Of a stretch of DNA of 64,000 nt, positions 32,827-46,668 are shown piece after piece. The notes below the pieces were generated by a model that had not been told where the DNA came from, did not search any database, and saw only the letters and a list, made by a program, of their open reading frames with translations. The stretch covers positions 434,001 to 498,000 of the forward strand of contig LSRY02000018.1 in NCBI GenBank assembly GCA_001643675.2, in the 5' to 3' direction. The position numbers were made by a program, and so were the translations under genes. Position 1 is the first letter of the stretch. Each line of letters begins with the position of its first letter. Origin of the DNA: Monocercomonoides exilis. Its lineage: Eukaryota > Preaxostyla > Oxymonadida > Polymastigidae.

Positions 32827-34070
32827 TTCGAATGAAAATGACTAATTTTGAATCGAGAACAAACAATTTTTGTTATGGGTATTTTGTTTCAAACCATTTT
32901 TTTTTTGAGAAGAAAAAATTTCAGTTTAAGTAGTTCTGTTGAATATTTTTAAACCAATATTCTTATCTTGATGATTATTAAAATTTCACGAAAAACAATT
33001 CATTGTTATTGAATGAAAAGATTGTTCCATTTGAAACTTCTTTTTACTAATTGAAAAGAAATTCGAAGAATTACAAGAATGCTCAACAGATTCTTCGACA
33101 AAGATCATGACATTTAACTTCGTTGATGAGTTTGTCTTTCTCAATGTCAATGAAATAAAAATGTTTAAACAAAATCAAAAGGTGTTTGCGAACATTCCAA
33201 CAAAAATGAGAAAAGGATGAAAATAATCAAGCAATAAAGGAACAATTGCTTTCTATTATTCATAAAGATATATTAAAATTGAAAAAATCGAAGAAGAAGC
33301 ATTTGTTTGAAGATAACGCAAAAGTTTTGAAGCACAGAAAACAATCAAGTCACTGGAATTGCAAGGTATTTCACAAAAACTTATTTGAAATGTCACATGC
33401 AAAAAAAGTGATTGAAAAGGAAAAAGAAAAGAAAATCAACTGAATGGGTTTTGTGAAAGTTCTAAAAATGAATGATGATTTCAATTATTGTTTCTGGTCA
33501 TTTGGAAGTAATAAAAGAAAAAATGAAGTTGAGAGAAAGAATTTGTTCTTGCCCAGCTGAAGTGATGAATGCAATGTTTGTTTTTTTGGCTTTATTGATT
33601 TCACCTAAAGCATTGATTTTCCTCAGTTCAAAAATGATCTTTGAAAATGAAATGGAAAATCGATTCTTATATGACACATCAACATCAAAAGACTTTCATT
33701 CAGAACATCCCATCCACATCCCAACAAAACAATTGACTTGGATATTTCTCACCACAAGACTTGTTCAAAGAGGATCAGAAGATGCGATTGAGAACGAACT
33801 GAATTTTGAGAGGAAAGAGTCAATTGAAGTGACAGTTTTGGAAAAAAAGAAAAAGGAAAAGGAAAAGATGAATGAAGAAAAAAGAAAATAAATCAAAGAA
33901 ATGAACTGACTTTGCTTGAGTGCGGCAGTTATTTTGTTGAATCCAATTCTTTCTTCAAACGATATTGGAAATCGCTTGGCAACTGAAAAACAAAGCAAAC
34001 AGACTGACAAATTAATCACTTCAAAAACCCTTTCATGAACACCCAATTGTGAACAGTTCAAGCTGAATGG
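32827..34070. other. Intergenic region between helicase and coiled-coil genes
   Basis: AT-rich. A 139-codon plus-strand frame (33472-33891, containing ERICSCPAEVMNAMFVFLAL) and a 98-codon minus frame (33765-34061) exist, but neither resembles a known family and both end in Lys/Phe low complexity. I treat the region as non-coding, probably including the 3' UTR of the coiled-coil gene. Confidence 0.4.
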
Positions 34071-37000
34071 CTATCTCTCGTTGTCTTCCTGCTCTTCAGA
34101 AGCTCGCTGCAAGATCTTCTGCAGAATCGCCATTTTGCGCTCTTGCTTCTCTTTTTCACTCGCCAAAGAGGCACCCGACAAGACAGACTGCTTCTGCTTT
34201 CAAATGAGCACAAAACACACAAAAGAATAAGCGCAACATGGAAATCGAAAATAATTCGAAAAATGAATGGAATTATAAACAAATGCACATTTCAACACAT
34301 TCATAAATTGTAATTCAAAAGCAAAATGTTCAAAAAAAAAAATGAAAAAGAAAAAGAAAAAGAAAATTGAGAGAGAGAGAGAAAGAAAGAAAGAAAGAAA
34401 TCAACAAAAGAATAACCTGTTTTGTCTGTGAAGGAGATCTTGTCTTTTTGTTGGTGCTTCTTTCTTTGCTTTTGGTTTTCGTGTTCCTCTTTCGGCTGCT
34501 CAAATTCATTTGCTCTTTCTCTCTTTCCCTCCCAATCCTCGTCGAGTTCTTGAACCTCGCCTTTCCTGAAATCAGCAAAAAATCTTTCTCCCCTTTTGTC
34601 TCTGCCCTTTCCCAGTCTCCATCCACCCCTCCTCTCCTATTCCATCCTGTGTGCTTCCTCATCGCTGAACTCGTCCCTGAAGCCGATTGTGTTTTCAGAG
34701 GCGAGCCAAAATAGGCTCCTGGTGCTGCCAGCGATGAAGAGCCACAAAACTCCACAGAGCTGCCAAGTGCATGCTCATACACAATATCATCATCATCACC
34801 TTCTTCTTCTTCCTTTTCATCAGTTGCATGTGAAATACCATTCATTCTCTCTTTCTCCATCCCAATCACAGCACTTTCGCTCAGAGGCACCCATCCGTCT
34901 TCCGACACATCTGTCTGCTGTGCCTGTGCAACACTCTGCTCAGCTGTGCTTTGGCTGTACTGAATGAATGGATGCTTATTCTCAGAGGAAGAGGAAGAAG
35001 AAGAAAAGGAAGAAGAAGATGATGATGGATTGTTGTCATCTTTGGCAGAATCAGAAGGCGTGCTCACTCCATCAGAAATATCAGTCGAGCCAACAGCATT
35101 CGATCTGGATGGAAGACCATCTGCAAGAAGAGTCGAAATGTCGTCTTCTTGAAAAAGATTGACTTTTTGCTGTGTTTTTATCGAGGAGGACAGCAGCGAA
35201 GCAATGGGAGAAGATGCAAACATGTTTGGATGTGCAGAAGGATCAAGTGCAACACCAGATGAAATGAATTGGGCTGATCTCTGAGGAAGCTGTGGATGTT
35301 CCAAAGAAGAAGAAGAAGAAGAAGATGATGATGATGATGATGAAATATTCTGTTTCTCTCTTTGCGAGCAAAAGAAAAGATCGGCTGGAGGTGAATGATG
35401 TTTGACTGCTCTGAAAAAGGAATCTTCTTCGAGAGGCGAAATGGAAGAGCTGTTGAAAGAAGAAGAGGAGGGAGAAGAAGAACAGTCAGCTGTTTGTTGT
35501 TGCATCTCTTTCATCCGAAGAAGCTCACTTCCTGAATGCGAAGGTAGTGTCATCGACAAAACTGGGTCTTCAACTGAACGCAACGAAGAGCGAGGAGAGG
35601 CGTGTGTCTTGTGCAGATGGGGAGATTGGAGAGAAGAAGAAGAAGATGTTGATGTTGATGATAAATGATTGAAACAATCCCCATTGTCCTGATTATCTGT
35701 TCTTCTCCCTTCTTTTCCTTCTTTTCCTCTGCCATTCTCAGATGCCGATGGAATGGCAAGGCCAGACGAAGCTGAGGCAAGTCGCGAATACGATGTCAAA
35801 AACACAGAGTTTCTGCCAAAGGCTCTGTCTTCAGGTGCTTTTTGCCTCTTTCTGGATTCAAATTTGTTGGAATGTTGAGGAATCTGCCTCTTTTCATCGA
35901 AATCTCCCTGTTTCTGTTGTTTCTGTGAAAAGTCTGTTGCTTCACTTGTGCCTGCCTCATCCAGCCTGTCTTTCTCCTCTTTCCATCTTCTTTCCTCTTC
36001 CAGTCCGTCATCAAATGCCATCCTTTCTCCAAACTGGCTGTCAAACCCAAACACAAATGTCTTCTTTTCTGTTGACTTTGGTTTTCCCTCTTGGAATTCT
36101 TCTTCTTCTTCTTCTTCTTTTGTTCTATCTGTTTCATCTTCCCCTCGATATTCTTCCTTGTTTTCTGATGTCTCATATTGCATTTCATTTTCATTTTCAT
36201 TTTGAATTTCTTCCTCATTTTCACAGGGAAAAAACTTCTCAATCTCTTTCTCTTCTCCAACCCCATCTTCTTCTTCTTCTTCCTCTGAGTCATCATTATC
36301 TTTATCATCATCATCATTTTCTTCTTCTGTTGTATCATCATTCAGCTCAGCAACCAATTCATCTTCGATGTTGCCTTCCCTTCTTGTCTGTTTCGTCCCA
36401 TCATTTTTGGAATTGTCAACTTTCCTATCTTTTGGATTCTTCTGCTGCTTCGAAGAATGCTCTTGACCAAACAAATCACATGTGGCTTTTCCTTTTCCAT
36501 TCAATGAATTCATTCCTTTTTCTTCTTCTTTTTCTGCAATGTTTGTCGATTTCTGTGTTTTCTTCGATTCATTTTGCTGTGTCTGCTGTTGCTGCTGAGG
36601 TGAAGGCAAAAACTGAGGAGGGAAAAGAAATGGGTAAAATGGAGGGTATCCAAAGGGCAATGATGGATGATTGAATGGTTCTTGTTGTTTTTTGCATTTG
36701 GTTGAAGAAGGAGGAGAAGGAGAAGAAGAAGAGGATGATGATAGCGAAGGAGAGAAGGACGATGGATATACAGAAGTTGCTTGTGGAGGTACAAAATACG
36801 GTGGATGCAGATGAGGAAATGCGCCGACTGAATGAGAAGGATAAGGGAAAACAGGAAATTGTGGAGGGAGAACAGAAGACTGAGCCTGGGGCGCTTGCGG
36901 AGGCGGGCCTACAGACAGCAGGTTCTCACCTTCGACGTCGCTTGCGATCAAGTCTGTCAGTTTTGGCGGCATCGGCTTTATCTTCGTGTGGAGCAGCTTT

Positions 37001-38203
37001 CGACTTTGCGCTTTTCGCTCCAATTTCTCTTCTCTCAGCCTTTCTTCTTCTTCGTCGATTCGCCGCAGTTCCTCCTCCCGCCTCATTTCCATCGCTTCCC
37101 TCCGCTTTCGCATCAGCTCAATTGATCGGAGCATTTCTTCTTCCTCCTCTCTTTCTCTCGCCTTCTCCTTCTCTATATTTATAGACTCCAGTTTCTGCTT
37201 AATCTCCTCAATTTTCATTGACATCTCCTTTTGCTGCTTCGCAATTTCCTTTTCCAAGCGGCGTTTCTCTTTCTTTTCTTCTTTCTTTCTTTCTTTTTCG
37301 AATTCTTTCCTTTTTTCTCTCAAAATCCTTCTTTCTTCCTTTTCCGCTTCCATCTTCATCCTTTTCATCCTTTCCCTTTCCTTTTCCTTTTGTGCCTCTT
37401 CTTCCATTTGCCGCTTTCGATTTTTGCTTTCTTCTTTTTTCCTTTCATAAGCTTTTCTCAACCGCTCTTCTTCTGCAGCCAGTTCCTTTCTTTCTGCTTC
37501 TATTTGAAGATGAAGCATCTGCTTTTCAATTGTCCACTCTCTTTCTCTTTCTTTTTCTTCTGCCTCAGAAAATTCTCTTTCAATTCTCCGCTGTTCGATA
37601 AAATGCTTTTTCAATGCTTCAAGCTTTGAAATTTCATCTTTCTTTTGCTTACTTTGCATTTCTTCCAATTGCTTTAAAAGTTTATCGTTTTCTTCTAATT
37701 CCAGTTGTTCAGTTTCATAGCTATTACTTGTGCGTTTTAGTTTTTGAATGAAATTTTCTTTTAGGATTGATCTTTTCTTTGATTTTATTTCTTCTATCTC
37801 GCGCTTTGCTTTCTTTTTCATATGAAAAAGTTTTTTTTCTTCTTTCAACAACAAAGAATCAGATAAAAAATTGTCCTCCGGCTTCAATTCTTCATAGGAT
37901 CCTACGTTAATAATCAGTAACATAAAAGAAGGAATATAATTTATGATTTTCATATTGATAGAAACCTGATAGTTTTTGTTGCGCAGAAATTTCTTCCAAG
38001 TCCTCATCAAAATCAACGCTCTTCCCCATATTAACATCATTAATTTTACGAATAGGTTTTGTTGTTCTTCTTTTAGTTTCGGTAGCGTCGTTAATTCTTT
38101 GGTTTGATGTGATATTATTCTTTATTACCGCATTTTTCCGCTTGGAGTGTCTTTTCTTCAAATATACATCAATTGAATTTAATGTGTTTTCCTCATCTAT
38201 CAT
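34071..38203 (-). CDS. Long coiled-coil / low-complexity protein (3 exons)
   Basis: Exon 1 38203-37966, exon 2 37901-34417, exon 3 about 34193-34071, roughly 1,280 aa. The first join (CTATCAG then GATCC, 64-bp intron) keeps frame across SGSYEELKPEDNF. The second intron (donor GTTATT) leads to KQSVLSGASLASEKEKQERK and the end ASEEQEDNER. Residues about 105-430 are Glu/Lys/Arg heptads forming a long single helix or coiled coil (for example EEERLRKAYERKKEESKNRK), as in MAP7- or caldesmon-like filament-binding proteins. A Pro/Gln region follows (about 450-560), then long acidic and Ser-rich disorder. No enzymatic domain is seen. Residues encoded by 36726-35487 are duplicated in inverted orientation at 28425-29664. 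A cytoskeletal role is a guess from composition. Confidence 0.7.
35487..36726 (-). repeat. 1,240-bp segmental duplication, copy B (parent gene)
   Basis: Lies inside exon 2 of the coiled-coil gene. It is the probable source of the inverted copy at 28425-29664, because only here is the sequence embedded in a complete spliced gene. Confidence 0.9.
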
Positions 38204-38982
38204 ATGTATAAGGAAAAAACGCGATATCTATCTTTATTTAAGTTGAAATTTTAAAAAAGTTATTTATCTAAAAGAATCAAATTTTAATAAGGGTCCTTCA
38301 ATGAACTTACACTCTGTTTTTTTCATTAACTTGAAGTTTAATTCTTTTGGAATAACAGCAATAAAATAAATTTAGTAAAGTTTCAATTGTCATCAAATTT
38401 TCGATCAAGTTTAATTGAACAAATAAAACTTATTTATTTATTTCCTGAAAAACAAAAGCAGAAAAAAACAAAAATGAATTATTCAAAGATGACAAAGTTG
38501 CACCAAAAATGGTGATGATTTTTCTTTAAAGAACAGATTGGAGTTGTGTTCTAATCTAATTTATCTGAATGTTGTATTTTGTCTTCAAATCAGTTTTTTT
38601 AACGAAATTTTCAAGCCATTTTGAAAATTATTTTTTGATTCAAACTACAAGAAGCAATGGTTGATCATTTAAATAGCAGTTTCTTTGCTGATTTCTTCTT
38701 CTTTTTTTATTTTCCAAAAAATCCAAGTATTGACTAATTTATAATACGAAAAAATAAATAAATAAATAAATAAATATAAAGATACGAATTTAACATCAAA
38801 ATATTTAAGATGGATGGATGCTTCTCATCATCTTTACGCATTGAATAATATTACGATTGAAGTTCGATTTGGATATCGTTTCATTAGCATCTAAAACATT
38901 ATTAAAAATCTAATAAAAAATATAAATATATGAAAGTTGTAAATAGAATTTCAATTTTTATTATTTTTTTATGAAAAATGAT
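38204..38982. other. AT-rich intergenic spacer
   Basis: 780 bp between the 5' end of the coiled-coil gene and the 3' end of the exportin gene, both on the minus strand. It includes a short AAAT run (38750-38775). No gene or clear promoter motif is recognised. Confidence 0.5.
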
Positions 38983-39516
38983 TCACACATTTGTTTGAAG
39001 AACCTCTTTCAAAGATTGCTGCTGGCAGAGAGGATATTGTTCAATGATATCATTAACAGCCGCATCATACAACTTGAATGTTTTCATTTCAAAATGTGAA
39101 TTTCAAAAAAAAAAAAAGGTAAAAAAAAATGAAAATAATGAAATAAGAAGAAGGAAAATGATAAAAATTATGGAGAATAAAAGAAAAGAAAAGAAAACGA
39201 AAGAATTGAATGATCTTTTCATCATACGTTCTTTTTCCAGAAAACAAGTATCAAAAGAGCATCAGAAGCAGATTGAGGGCAATCAACATCTTGAAGCACA
39301 ATATGTACCAGCTGCTTTATAAGCTCAAACAATGCGACAGGATGCTGTTAAATTTGGTGGAAATAAAAAAAGAAAAGAAAAAGAAAGAAAAAGAAAGAAT
39401 GAAAAATTATTTAAATAATGAAGTTGAAAAAATTAAGATAGCAGAAAGAAAGAAAGAAAGAAGAAGAAGAGTTTTCATGAATGAAAATAGAATCACGAAA
39501 TAAAAAATTAATTAAT

Positions 39517-39566
<50 letters not shown>

Positions 39567-42500
39567 TAAAAAAATCCTCATAATTGAAACATTATCCAAT
39601 AACGATACATAAAGCACTCAAATATCATTAAGCATTTATGTATTATCTGATTGTTAATTCAACCATACTCTTTCTTCGAATGCCATCCACTTGCACATTG
39701 TTGGAGAAAGGCAGTTTCGGTTTATGTACAGAAAGACATAAAGAGATGATATAGCATTGCAGGCAAGCTTGACAACTTGTGGGGCTTTATGAAAAAATAA
39801 ACCAATTAATTAATAAAAATAATGAAAAAGGAAAAGAAATGTCAAAAATGCAAAGAATGAATAAGCATAGACAAAGATAACAATATTCGAAAAATAAAAC
39901 AAACAAATAAAAATCTCAAAAAAACAATTATTTCAAAAAGAAAAATATGAAAAATAACAATAACAATAAAAATTAAATTTCAGTTATGAAGTTATTCAGC
40001 AAACACAATGACTTCAATGCCGTGTGCAGTTTATTCAGCAGCCCAATCATCACATACGGCGGCTGCTCTGCTGGCAAACTGAGATTCTTCATGTCTGGGT
40101 TCGAAACAGCAGCAATAGGAGCCGGAATGAGAAGAGATGTGGAGGCAGAAGAGGCAAGCAGCGATGTTGAGGCAATGATTGAGGCAAAATACGGCCTGAG
40201 CTCTTGCTGAAAGGGGAGAGAGAGGGAAACTGGGACAGTGAATTCGGAATGGATAGTGAGCGGGTCGAAAAAACAGACGTTTACGGTGGAATTTGTGTGG
40301 TAGAACAAGATGCTGCTGATGAACTCAAACACACGCTGGGGAAGTTTTGGATAGAGCTGATATGTGAAAATAACAATAAATTGGATGGAAGAGGAAGTGG
40401 TGTGTTGAAGAGGGAAAGAGAAAGAGAAATGGATAGAAAAAAGAAAATGAAAAGACAAAAGAACATTAAAAAACAAACAAATAAATAAATAAATAAATAC
40501 ACATTGAATCATTGAAATTACAATTAATATCAAATATTAAAATTATTCACAATATTATTTGCAATCTCAAATATACACATTCATATGTACACAATAAACT
40601 TCCCATCCACACCATAATTTCCTTTGCAGGGAGCAAATGAATCGCATTAAGCAGATCAAACAGGATATAATAAACAGAATAGTCTCCATAGAATGCACAA
40701 GCACCAAAGTGGATGTAATGCCCCAATATCATGTTGTTTGCACATATCAGTGCATGCGACAACGGACGGATAATCAAGCTGTACATGGAAGAAGTAGAGA
40801 ATTGCCTCGTTATGGAAGAGAAAGAGGAAGAAGAGGAAGAAGAGGAAGATAATGATGAAAAAGAAGAAAGAGAAGAAGATGCAGAAGCAGAAGCATCCAT
40901 TTGTCCTCCTTCAATTTCTCTCTGTTCTCCTCCTCCCCCTTCTTTTACTGCAACTTCCTCTTTCTTTTCTTTATTTCTCCTCCTCTTCATCTCCTCCTCC
41001 TTCATCTCCCCCCTCTCCTGCGTGAATGCCTTCTCTTCCTTTTGCCGATACAGCACCATCAAACACCTCGAGGCGTGCCTGCACACAATCTGAACACACT
41101 GACTCACCAGCCTTAAGATCAGAGGGCCATAAGCTATTTCAGCAGAGGCCAAGTCAATGGAAAGCCTGGCGCTGCGGTTCAAAACGACCTCAGCCACCAG
41201 CTTCAGCAGAGAAGAGGACATTTTGCCGTCTTCGATCCACAAATCGAGTAAAGCAACAAGAACAGGGAGGAAAGGGGAAAGAGAGCGGAGGAACAAAGAA
41301 TAGCTGGAGGTGGTGGTGATAGAGGCAGTAAAGCCACGCAAGGAAGCAAACAGAGAAAGAAGAGGGGTGCGGTTTTGAGGGCTGCGAAAGGCGGGGGGAA
41401 GAAAGGGGAGGGAAGTGGATGGGTCTGTGCTGATGTTTCCGGAGAGGGTGGAGAGCTGAGAGAAAAGGGGAGAAATGAAGCTCAGGAAGAGGTGGGTGCG
41501 TGAAGGGAAGAGGAGTCTGGAAAAAAAGTTGGAGAAAGAAAGAAAGAAAGAAAAATGAAAAAGATTAAAAAAAAAATTCAAAGAAAAATAATAAAAGAAT
41601 AAAAAGTGTGTGAAAAATTCAAAAAAAAAAAAAAATTGAAATTAATAAATAAATGAGAAAGAAATTAACAAATAAATAAAGAACATCATACTTTCCTAAG
41701 ATGAAGTAGTAAGTGTAAAGAGACGAAGAGTAAGTCCTCAAGAAGGGATATGAAGTGTTGCCACCTGTCTGAAGAAGTGATTCAACCTAATTATCAGAAA
41801 TAAATAAATTTAAGAACAAAATTCAAGAAAATAAATAATGGGATTAATTGTGAAATAGAGAAAAAAAAGAAAAAGAAAAAGAAAAAGAAAAAGAAAAAGA
41901 AAAAGAAAAAGAAAAAGAAAAAGAAAAAGAAAAAGAAAAAGAAAAAGAAAAAGAAAAAGAAAAAGAAAAAGAATACACAAAATTCAATTTTTATAAGAAA
42001 AATCGAAAAATAAGAAGATTCATAAAAAAAAAAGTTAAAATTTCCAGTAATTTTCCATTTAACAATCATCACAAACAACTGGCAATTTCGAATTCGCGTC
42101 CTGGTAGTAATAATTCGTGACTATTTTTTCCATCAAATCCAAGCTTTCAACACGCACATCTGCATTGATATGCCCAAAAAACCTCAAAAAATGCAAAGAA
42201 AACGCAAAAAGTGAGTTAATTATGCCGTTAAATGAAGATAATTCTATGAAATTCTTCTGCTTTAGGTTGAAAAGGAGGGATGTGTTGAGTGTTAAGCTGG
42301 AGTCGGCAAAACGCGAGCGGAATTTGGAGAGAAAAGTGATGGCTGAGAGAACTAGCTTGATGAAAGGGGAATATTGTGGAGAGAAAGAGGAAGGGAAAAC
42401 TGAACTGGATGAGGAGGAAGAAGAAGAAAGAGAAGATGATGATGATGAAGAGGAGGAGGAAGAAGAAATATTTGATGAAGAAGAAGAATTTGTCGATGCT

Positions 42501-42696
42501 GCTGTTGAAGTTGCAATCAATACAGTTGCACATTTTGTGAAGAGCGATTTTTCAGAGGTGAGAAAGTAAACAAGCTCAAATCCACACGCCGAAAGCAAAG
42601 AGTCCATAACAGTTGGATTGACATAGGAACTATCTTGTTCTGTTAGATTATTCATTGAAAAAGAAGAGGAGGAAGAAGAGGAGGAAGAAGAAGAGA

Positions 42697-42729
<33 letters not shown>

Positions 42730-45700
42730 GATAAGAAGAATTATAAGGAGAAGAAATCGAAGAAGAACCGTTCATTTCTTGCAAGATTCCATTCGAAGCA
42801 CCCAAAAAGAAAGGAGAAGGAAGAGCAGGGGAGCTGATTGTGTATGAAATACAGTTCATTATCCATGCAAGTCGTGTTGCATTGATTTCTAAGCTTTCCC
42901 TCAGCTCCTTCGAACAAGAAGATTTTGAGTATATTTCGTTTATTTGGGATTTGAAAAGGGAGAAAAGGGAAGAGAAGGAAGAAGAAAGAGGGGAAATCAT
43001 TGTGAGGAAGGAGAAGCGAATAAGAGGGGCAAGAGAACTGAGCTGGATGGAGAGGGTGGAGGAGTCGAGGAGAGGGTCTGGGAAGGAGAGAGGGAGGAAG
43101 AGAGAGAAAGAGTAAGAGAAAGAGGATAAATTATAGAAGAGACAAAAAAACAAGAAGAATAATAATAAAATAAAACAAAATAAAAAATAACGAAAGATCA
43201 ATACAAAATTTACCACAAAATCAGAAAAAATAAAAATTTAAATAAATAAATAAAAAAGAGAAATCAAACCTTCGTCTTCAGAAATGTCGTGTCTGCAGAC
43301 AGAAGCAGCGATGTGTATACGAGAATCAAGAAAGGTCTTGACAATCATTGGAATCAGGTTCTCCCACGAAAACAAAGGGGAAGAAGAGGAAGAAGAGGAG
43401 GAAGAAGAAGGGGAAGAGGAGAAGGAAGAAGGAGAGGAGAAAGAAGAAGATGATGATGAAGTGATATTTGAAGTGATTGGTGAATTGAATGAAGAAGAAA
43501 GAGAAGAAATCGATGAAGAAGAAGAAGATGATGATGATGATACAGCTGGCACATATTCAGCCATTCCCTTCGAAACAGAAAGGTTTCCAAGTTCACTGCT
43601 AATCTCCACGTCCATCACATTGCTGTCACCTGCGTTCATTTCTCTTTCTCTTTCTCTTTCTCCTTCTCCTTCTTCCTCTTGTTCCATTCTTCCTCCTTGC
43701 ATACTGTTATTATTATTATTATTCCTCAAAGAATTATTTCTCAAATTATCTGCGCTAAGCAGCCCTCCTTCTCCATCATACATCTTCATCTTACTTCCTA
43801 ATGCGCTTGTCATTCCACATGAAAATCTTTCTTTTTCTCTTTCTTTCTCCTTCTCCCTCTCTTTCTCCCTCTCCCTCTCTCTTCTCTCTGCTCTTGCTGT
43901 TATCCTTTCTTTCTCCTTCTCCTCTTCGTCCCACTGAACAACACGCTCCCAAAAGCGAAGAAGGAAAAAAGCAGAATTTTGCGACCACTGCCACGAAGCA
44001 AAGGATTGTGTGGTGATGGCAAAAACTGCATTTAAGAAGTCAGAGAACAAATTGGGGGATGAAGGAGAAGGAGAAGAAACAGAAGAAGGAGGAGGAAGAG
44101 AAGGAGGAGGAAGAGAAGAAGAAGGAAGAGAAGAAGAAGGAAGAGAAGAAGAAGAAGAAAGTGAAATGGAATTTTGATTGGGGATGAGAGAGGAATGAAG
44201 GCAACTGTATTGTATTTCGTTGAGGGTGTATGTGTGGATGAAGCGGCAGAGCAGATAGCAGAGCTCGTGGAAGAGATCGTGAGAGGCAAAGCCTTGAAAG
44301 GAGGGAGAAGAAGAAGAAAGAAAGAAAGAAGAAAGAAGAAGAAGAGAAGAAGAAGAAGAAGAGAAGAAGAAGAAGAAGAGGGATAAGGAAAGGGAGTGAA
44401 GTTGTATGTTAATAGATTAAATAATTTATTAATTAAAAAAAAAAAAAAAAAAAAGAGGAAAATAAAATAAAAAATATTGAATAAAAACAATTCGCCAGTT
44501 CAAAAAATAAAAAAATAAATAAATATTAAAATAAATAAACACACCGATTTTCCTTTTTATGATTTCTGTGGTAGATCGGACGATTTCTCTAATAAAACCA
44601 AGTTTTGTGTTCTCATTGATAAATGCTTCACCTTTCACACTTGCCAAACTGGAGGCTATTTGCAATAACTGTGTTATAATGTGGTAAGTTCGGAAATTAT
44701 TCGAAGTATAAAAATCATAATTTTAAATTGAAAAAAAATGAAAAAAATTTAAAGTTTAAATAAAAGAGAATTTCATAAAGGAATAAGAAAAAGGAAAAAA
44801 GAAAAGAAATGAATGTTATATGTAATTGGAGAGTCATATTAATAAAAAAAAAAGAAACAAACAATTTTCTTCTGCAATTCAGTTGTGTATGGCTGTGCAT
44901 ACAGATAGAATATCGATGATAACAGAAATGGCTCCTCAATAATCACACACCACTTCTTTGAAAGCTGAACAAAAAGTATAAAAAATCAATCATTAAAAAA
45001 ATAAATAAATAAATTCAAAGAAAAATGTTTTGAAAAAATGAAAGATAATGAGTTAGAAAAAAAGAAACGAAATGCATTTGAAAAGAAAGAAATAAATCAT
45101 ATTTAGAAATTAAAAATAATCACAATATATTTTCAATTTTTTTTCTTTTTCTTTTTCTTTTTTTTTTTTTTTATTTTCAATCATAACAATAATAACAATA
45201 ACAAATCATACAACAACTGGAGTCATCTCTTCCAGTGAGTCCGAAAAGCGCTGATAAGAATCGAATGATAGGCAGTTTGACAGCAGCTCAAGAGAACATG
45301 TCAAAAGAATCTCTATCAACCTTCCTATAAAAAAAATAAATAAATTATTTCAAAGTATTAGGAAATAAATTAAACGAATTAGTTTTACAAAGTTTTGAAA
45401 TTCAATTCATAAAAAAAAAAAAAAAAAAAAGACAAACTGAAAAAACACTTTCAAATATAATCTCATTCAAAATACTTTTTAAATTTTTAAAAAAAAGAAG
45501 AAGAAGAATAATAAAAAGATATTGCAACAAAAAAAACATTGCCTTTTCACATTATCAACATTCCAATTCTCAAACCATTATCATTCTGCACTTTCCCTTG
45601 TAAAAGCATTCTCACATGTCTAAACGCCACAATCGCTGAGGGCAGCAGCACACTATTTTTGAACTCGTTATCCAACTTCTTCCTTTCCTGCGGTGTGACC

Positions 45701-46668
45701 TTCACTTTTTCACCATTGGCACTCACTTCTCTTGTGATCGACAGAAGCAGCTCTGTTCCCACAATCACACTCGCCAGCTGCAAAATCTGTGATTGCAGTG
45801 GTTGCAGTGGTTGAAGTGATTGAATTGACTGCATTGCCGGCAAAGCCGGCAAAGTTGACAAAGCTGTGGGGTTTATTCCCTCTGTTTGTTCGGACAGAAT
45901 AAAAAATGAACCAAATTCTTCACACGAAATAGGAGCCATATCTGTAACCCACAGCAGCTTCAGAAGAACAGCCAGCGAATCACAGATGCTCTGCAGGCTT
46001 GTCATGAGCGGAGGAAGCTGGTGCTGTTTGGGGAATGGAGAAGATTCTGATGTTGACGGAGAAGAGAAACCTGAGGTTGCGGTTTGTGCAGCTGGGAAAA
46101 ATGGCGTTGAACAGTTTCCGAATGACGCTGTGACCAATTCGCCACCTTTTGTCATGAGATATTTCAACAAGAATGCTCCTTAAATCATTTGACAAAATGT
46201 CAAATGAAGGCAAATATAAAATGGTGATGTTTCACATTAAATTCAATTTGAGGAATCAACCACAATTCAAAGATGATTGTCAAATATTAATTTTGTAATA
46301 TATTGATAAAAAATTAAAACAATTGTTTTGAACAAAAAATTAAAAGAAAATGAAAGTGATAAATATTAATAATAGTCCATCAATTTTTTTCCACCACTAA
46401 ATTAAAAAATCATACGGAAACCAATTTTTTCTTCTTTCGAAATGGCATCCCAGTGTTCAACAAAATACCTGCTTAGCGATTTGCCAATGTATAATATTGA
46501 ATATGGATTAACCGTTTTTTCCAGAAAATACTTGCAATTTTCAAGAAAATGAGGGAGTTGGGTAAATTTTTGCAATTTGAACATTGCTTCATCATAAGCA
46601 TCTCTAGATGGCACAAGATAGAAATTTGAGCACAAATCATCAAAATTGAAATTTTCCAAATAATTCAT
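38983..46668 (-). CDS. XPO7: Exportin-7 (RanBP16-type karyopherin), 13 exons
   Basis: Nuclear transport receptor of the importin-beta/exportin superfamily, which carries cargo through the nuclear pore with RanGTP. Exons: 46668-46416, 46178-45576, 45324-45212, 44964-44863, 44668-44545, 44292-43270, 43077-42080, 41786-41692, 41516-40613, 40356-40005, 39784-39669, 39344-39228, 39072-38983. All phases agree, giving 1,629 aa. Collinear matches to the known exportin-7 layout include YDEAMFKLQKFTQLPHFLE, LLQIASSLASVKGEAF, HELCYLLCRFIHTYTLNE, SAFFLLRFWERVVQW, LLKLVAEVVLNRSARLS, ILGHYIHFGACAFYGD, LYPKLPQRVF and the C-terminal LYDAAVNDIIEQYP. It is about 540 aa longer than animal XPO7 because of Ser-rich and Glu/Arg-rich insertions in the exons at 44292-43270, 43077-42080 and 41516-40613. 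The N-terminal ATG is the first in the first recognised exon; an extra upstream exon is possible. Introns are 155-324 bp. Confidence 0.9.
41869..41970. repeat. (GAAAAA)17 hexanucleotide array
   Basis: Seventeen perfect GAAAAA units in the intron 41787-42079 of the exportin gene. On the transcribed strand this is TTTTTC, a long polypyrimidine run upstream of the intron's 3' splice site at 41787. Confidence 0.95.

Noticed and set aside
33472-33891. Plus-strand 139-codon frame
   Set aside because: Ends in Lys/Glu low complexity, no known family, no splice context. Kept only as a note in the intergenic entry.
42117-43129. Plus-strand Glu-rich frames opposite the exportin exons
   Set aside because: Complement of Ser-coding repeats in the real minus-strand exons, which align with exportin-7.
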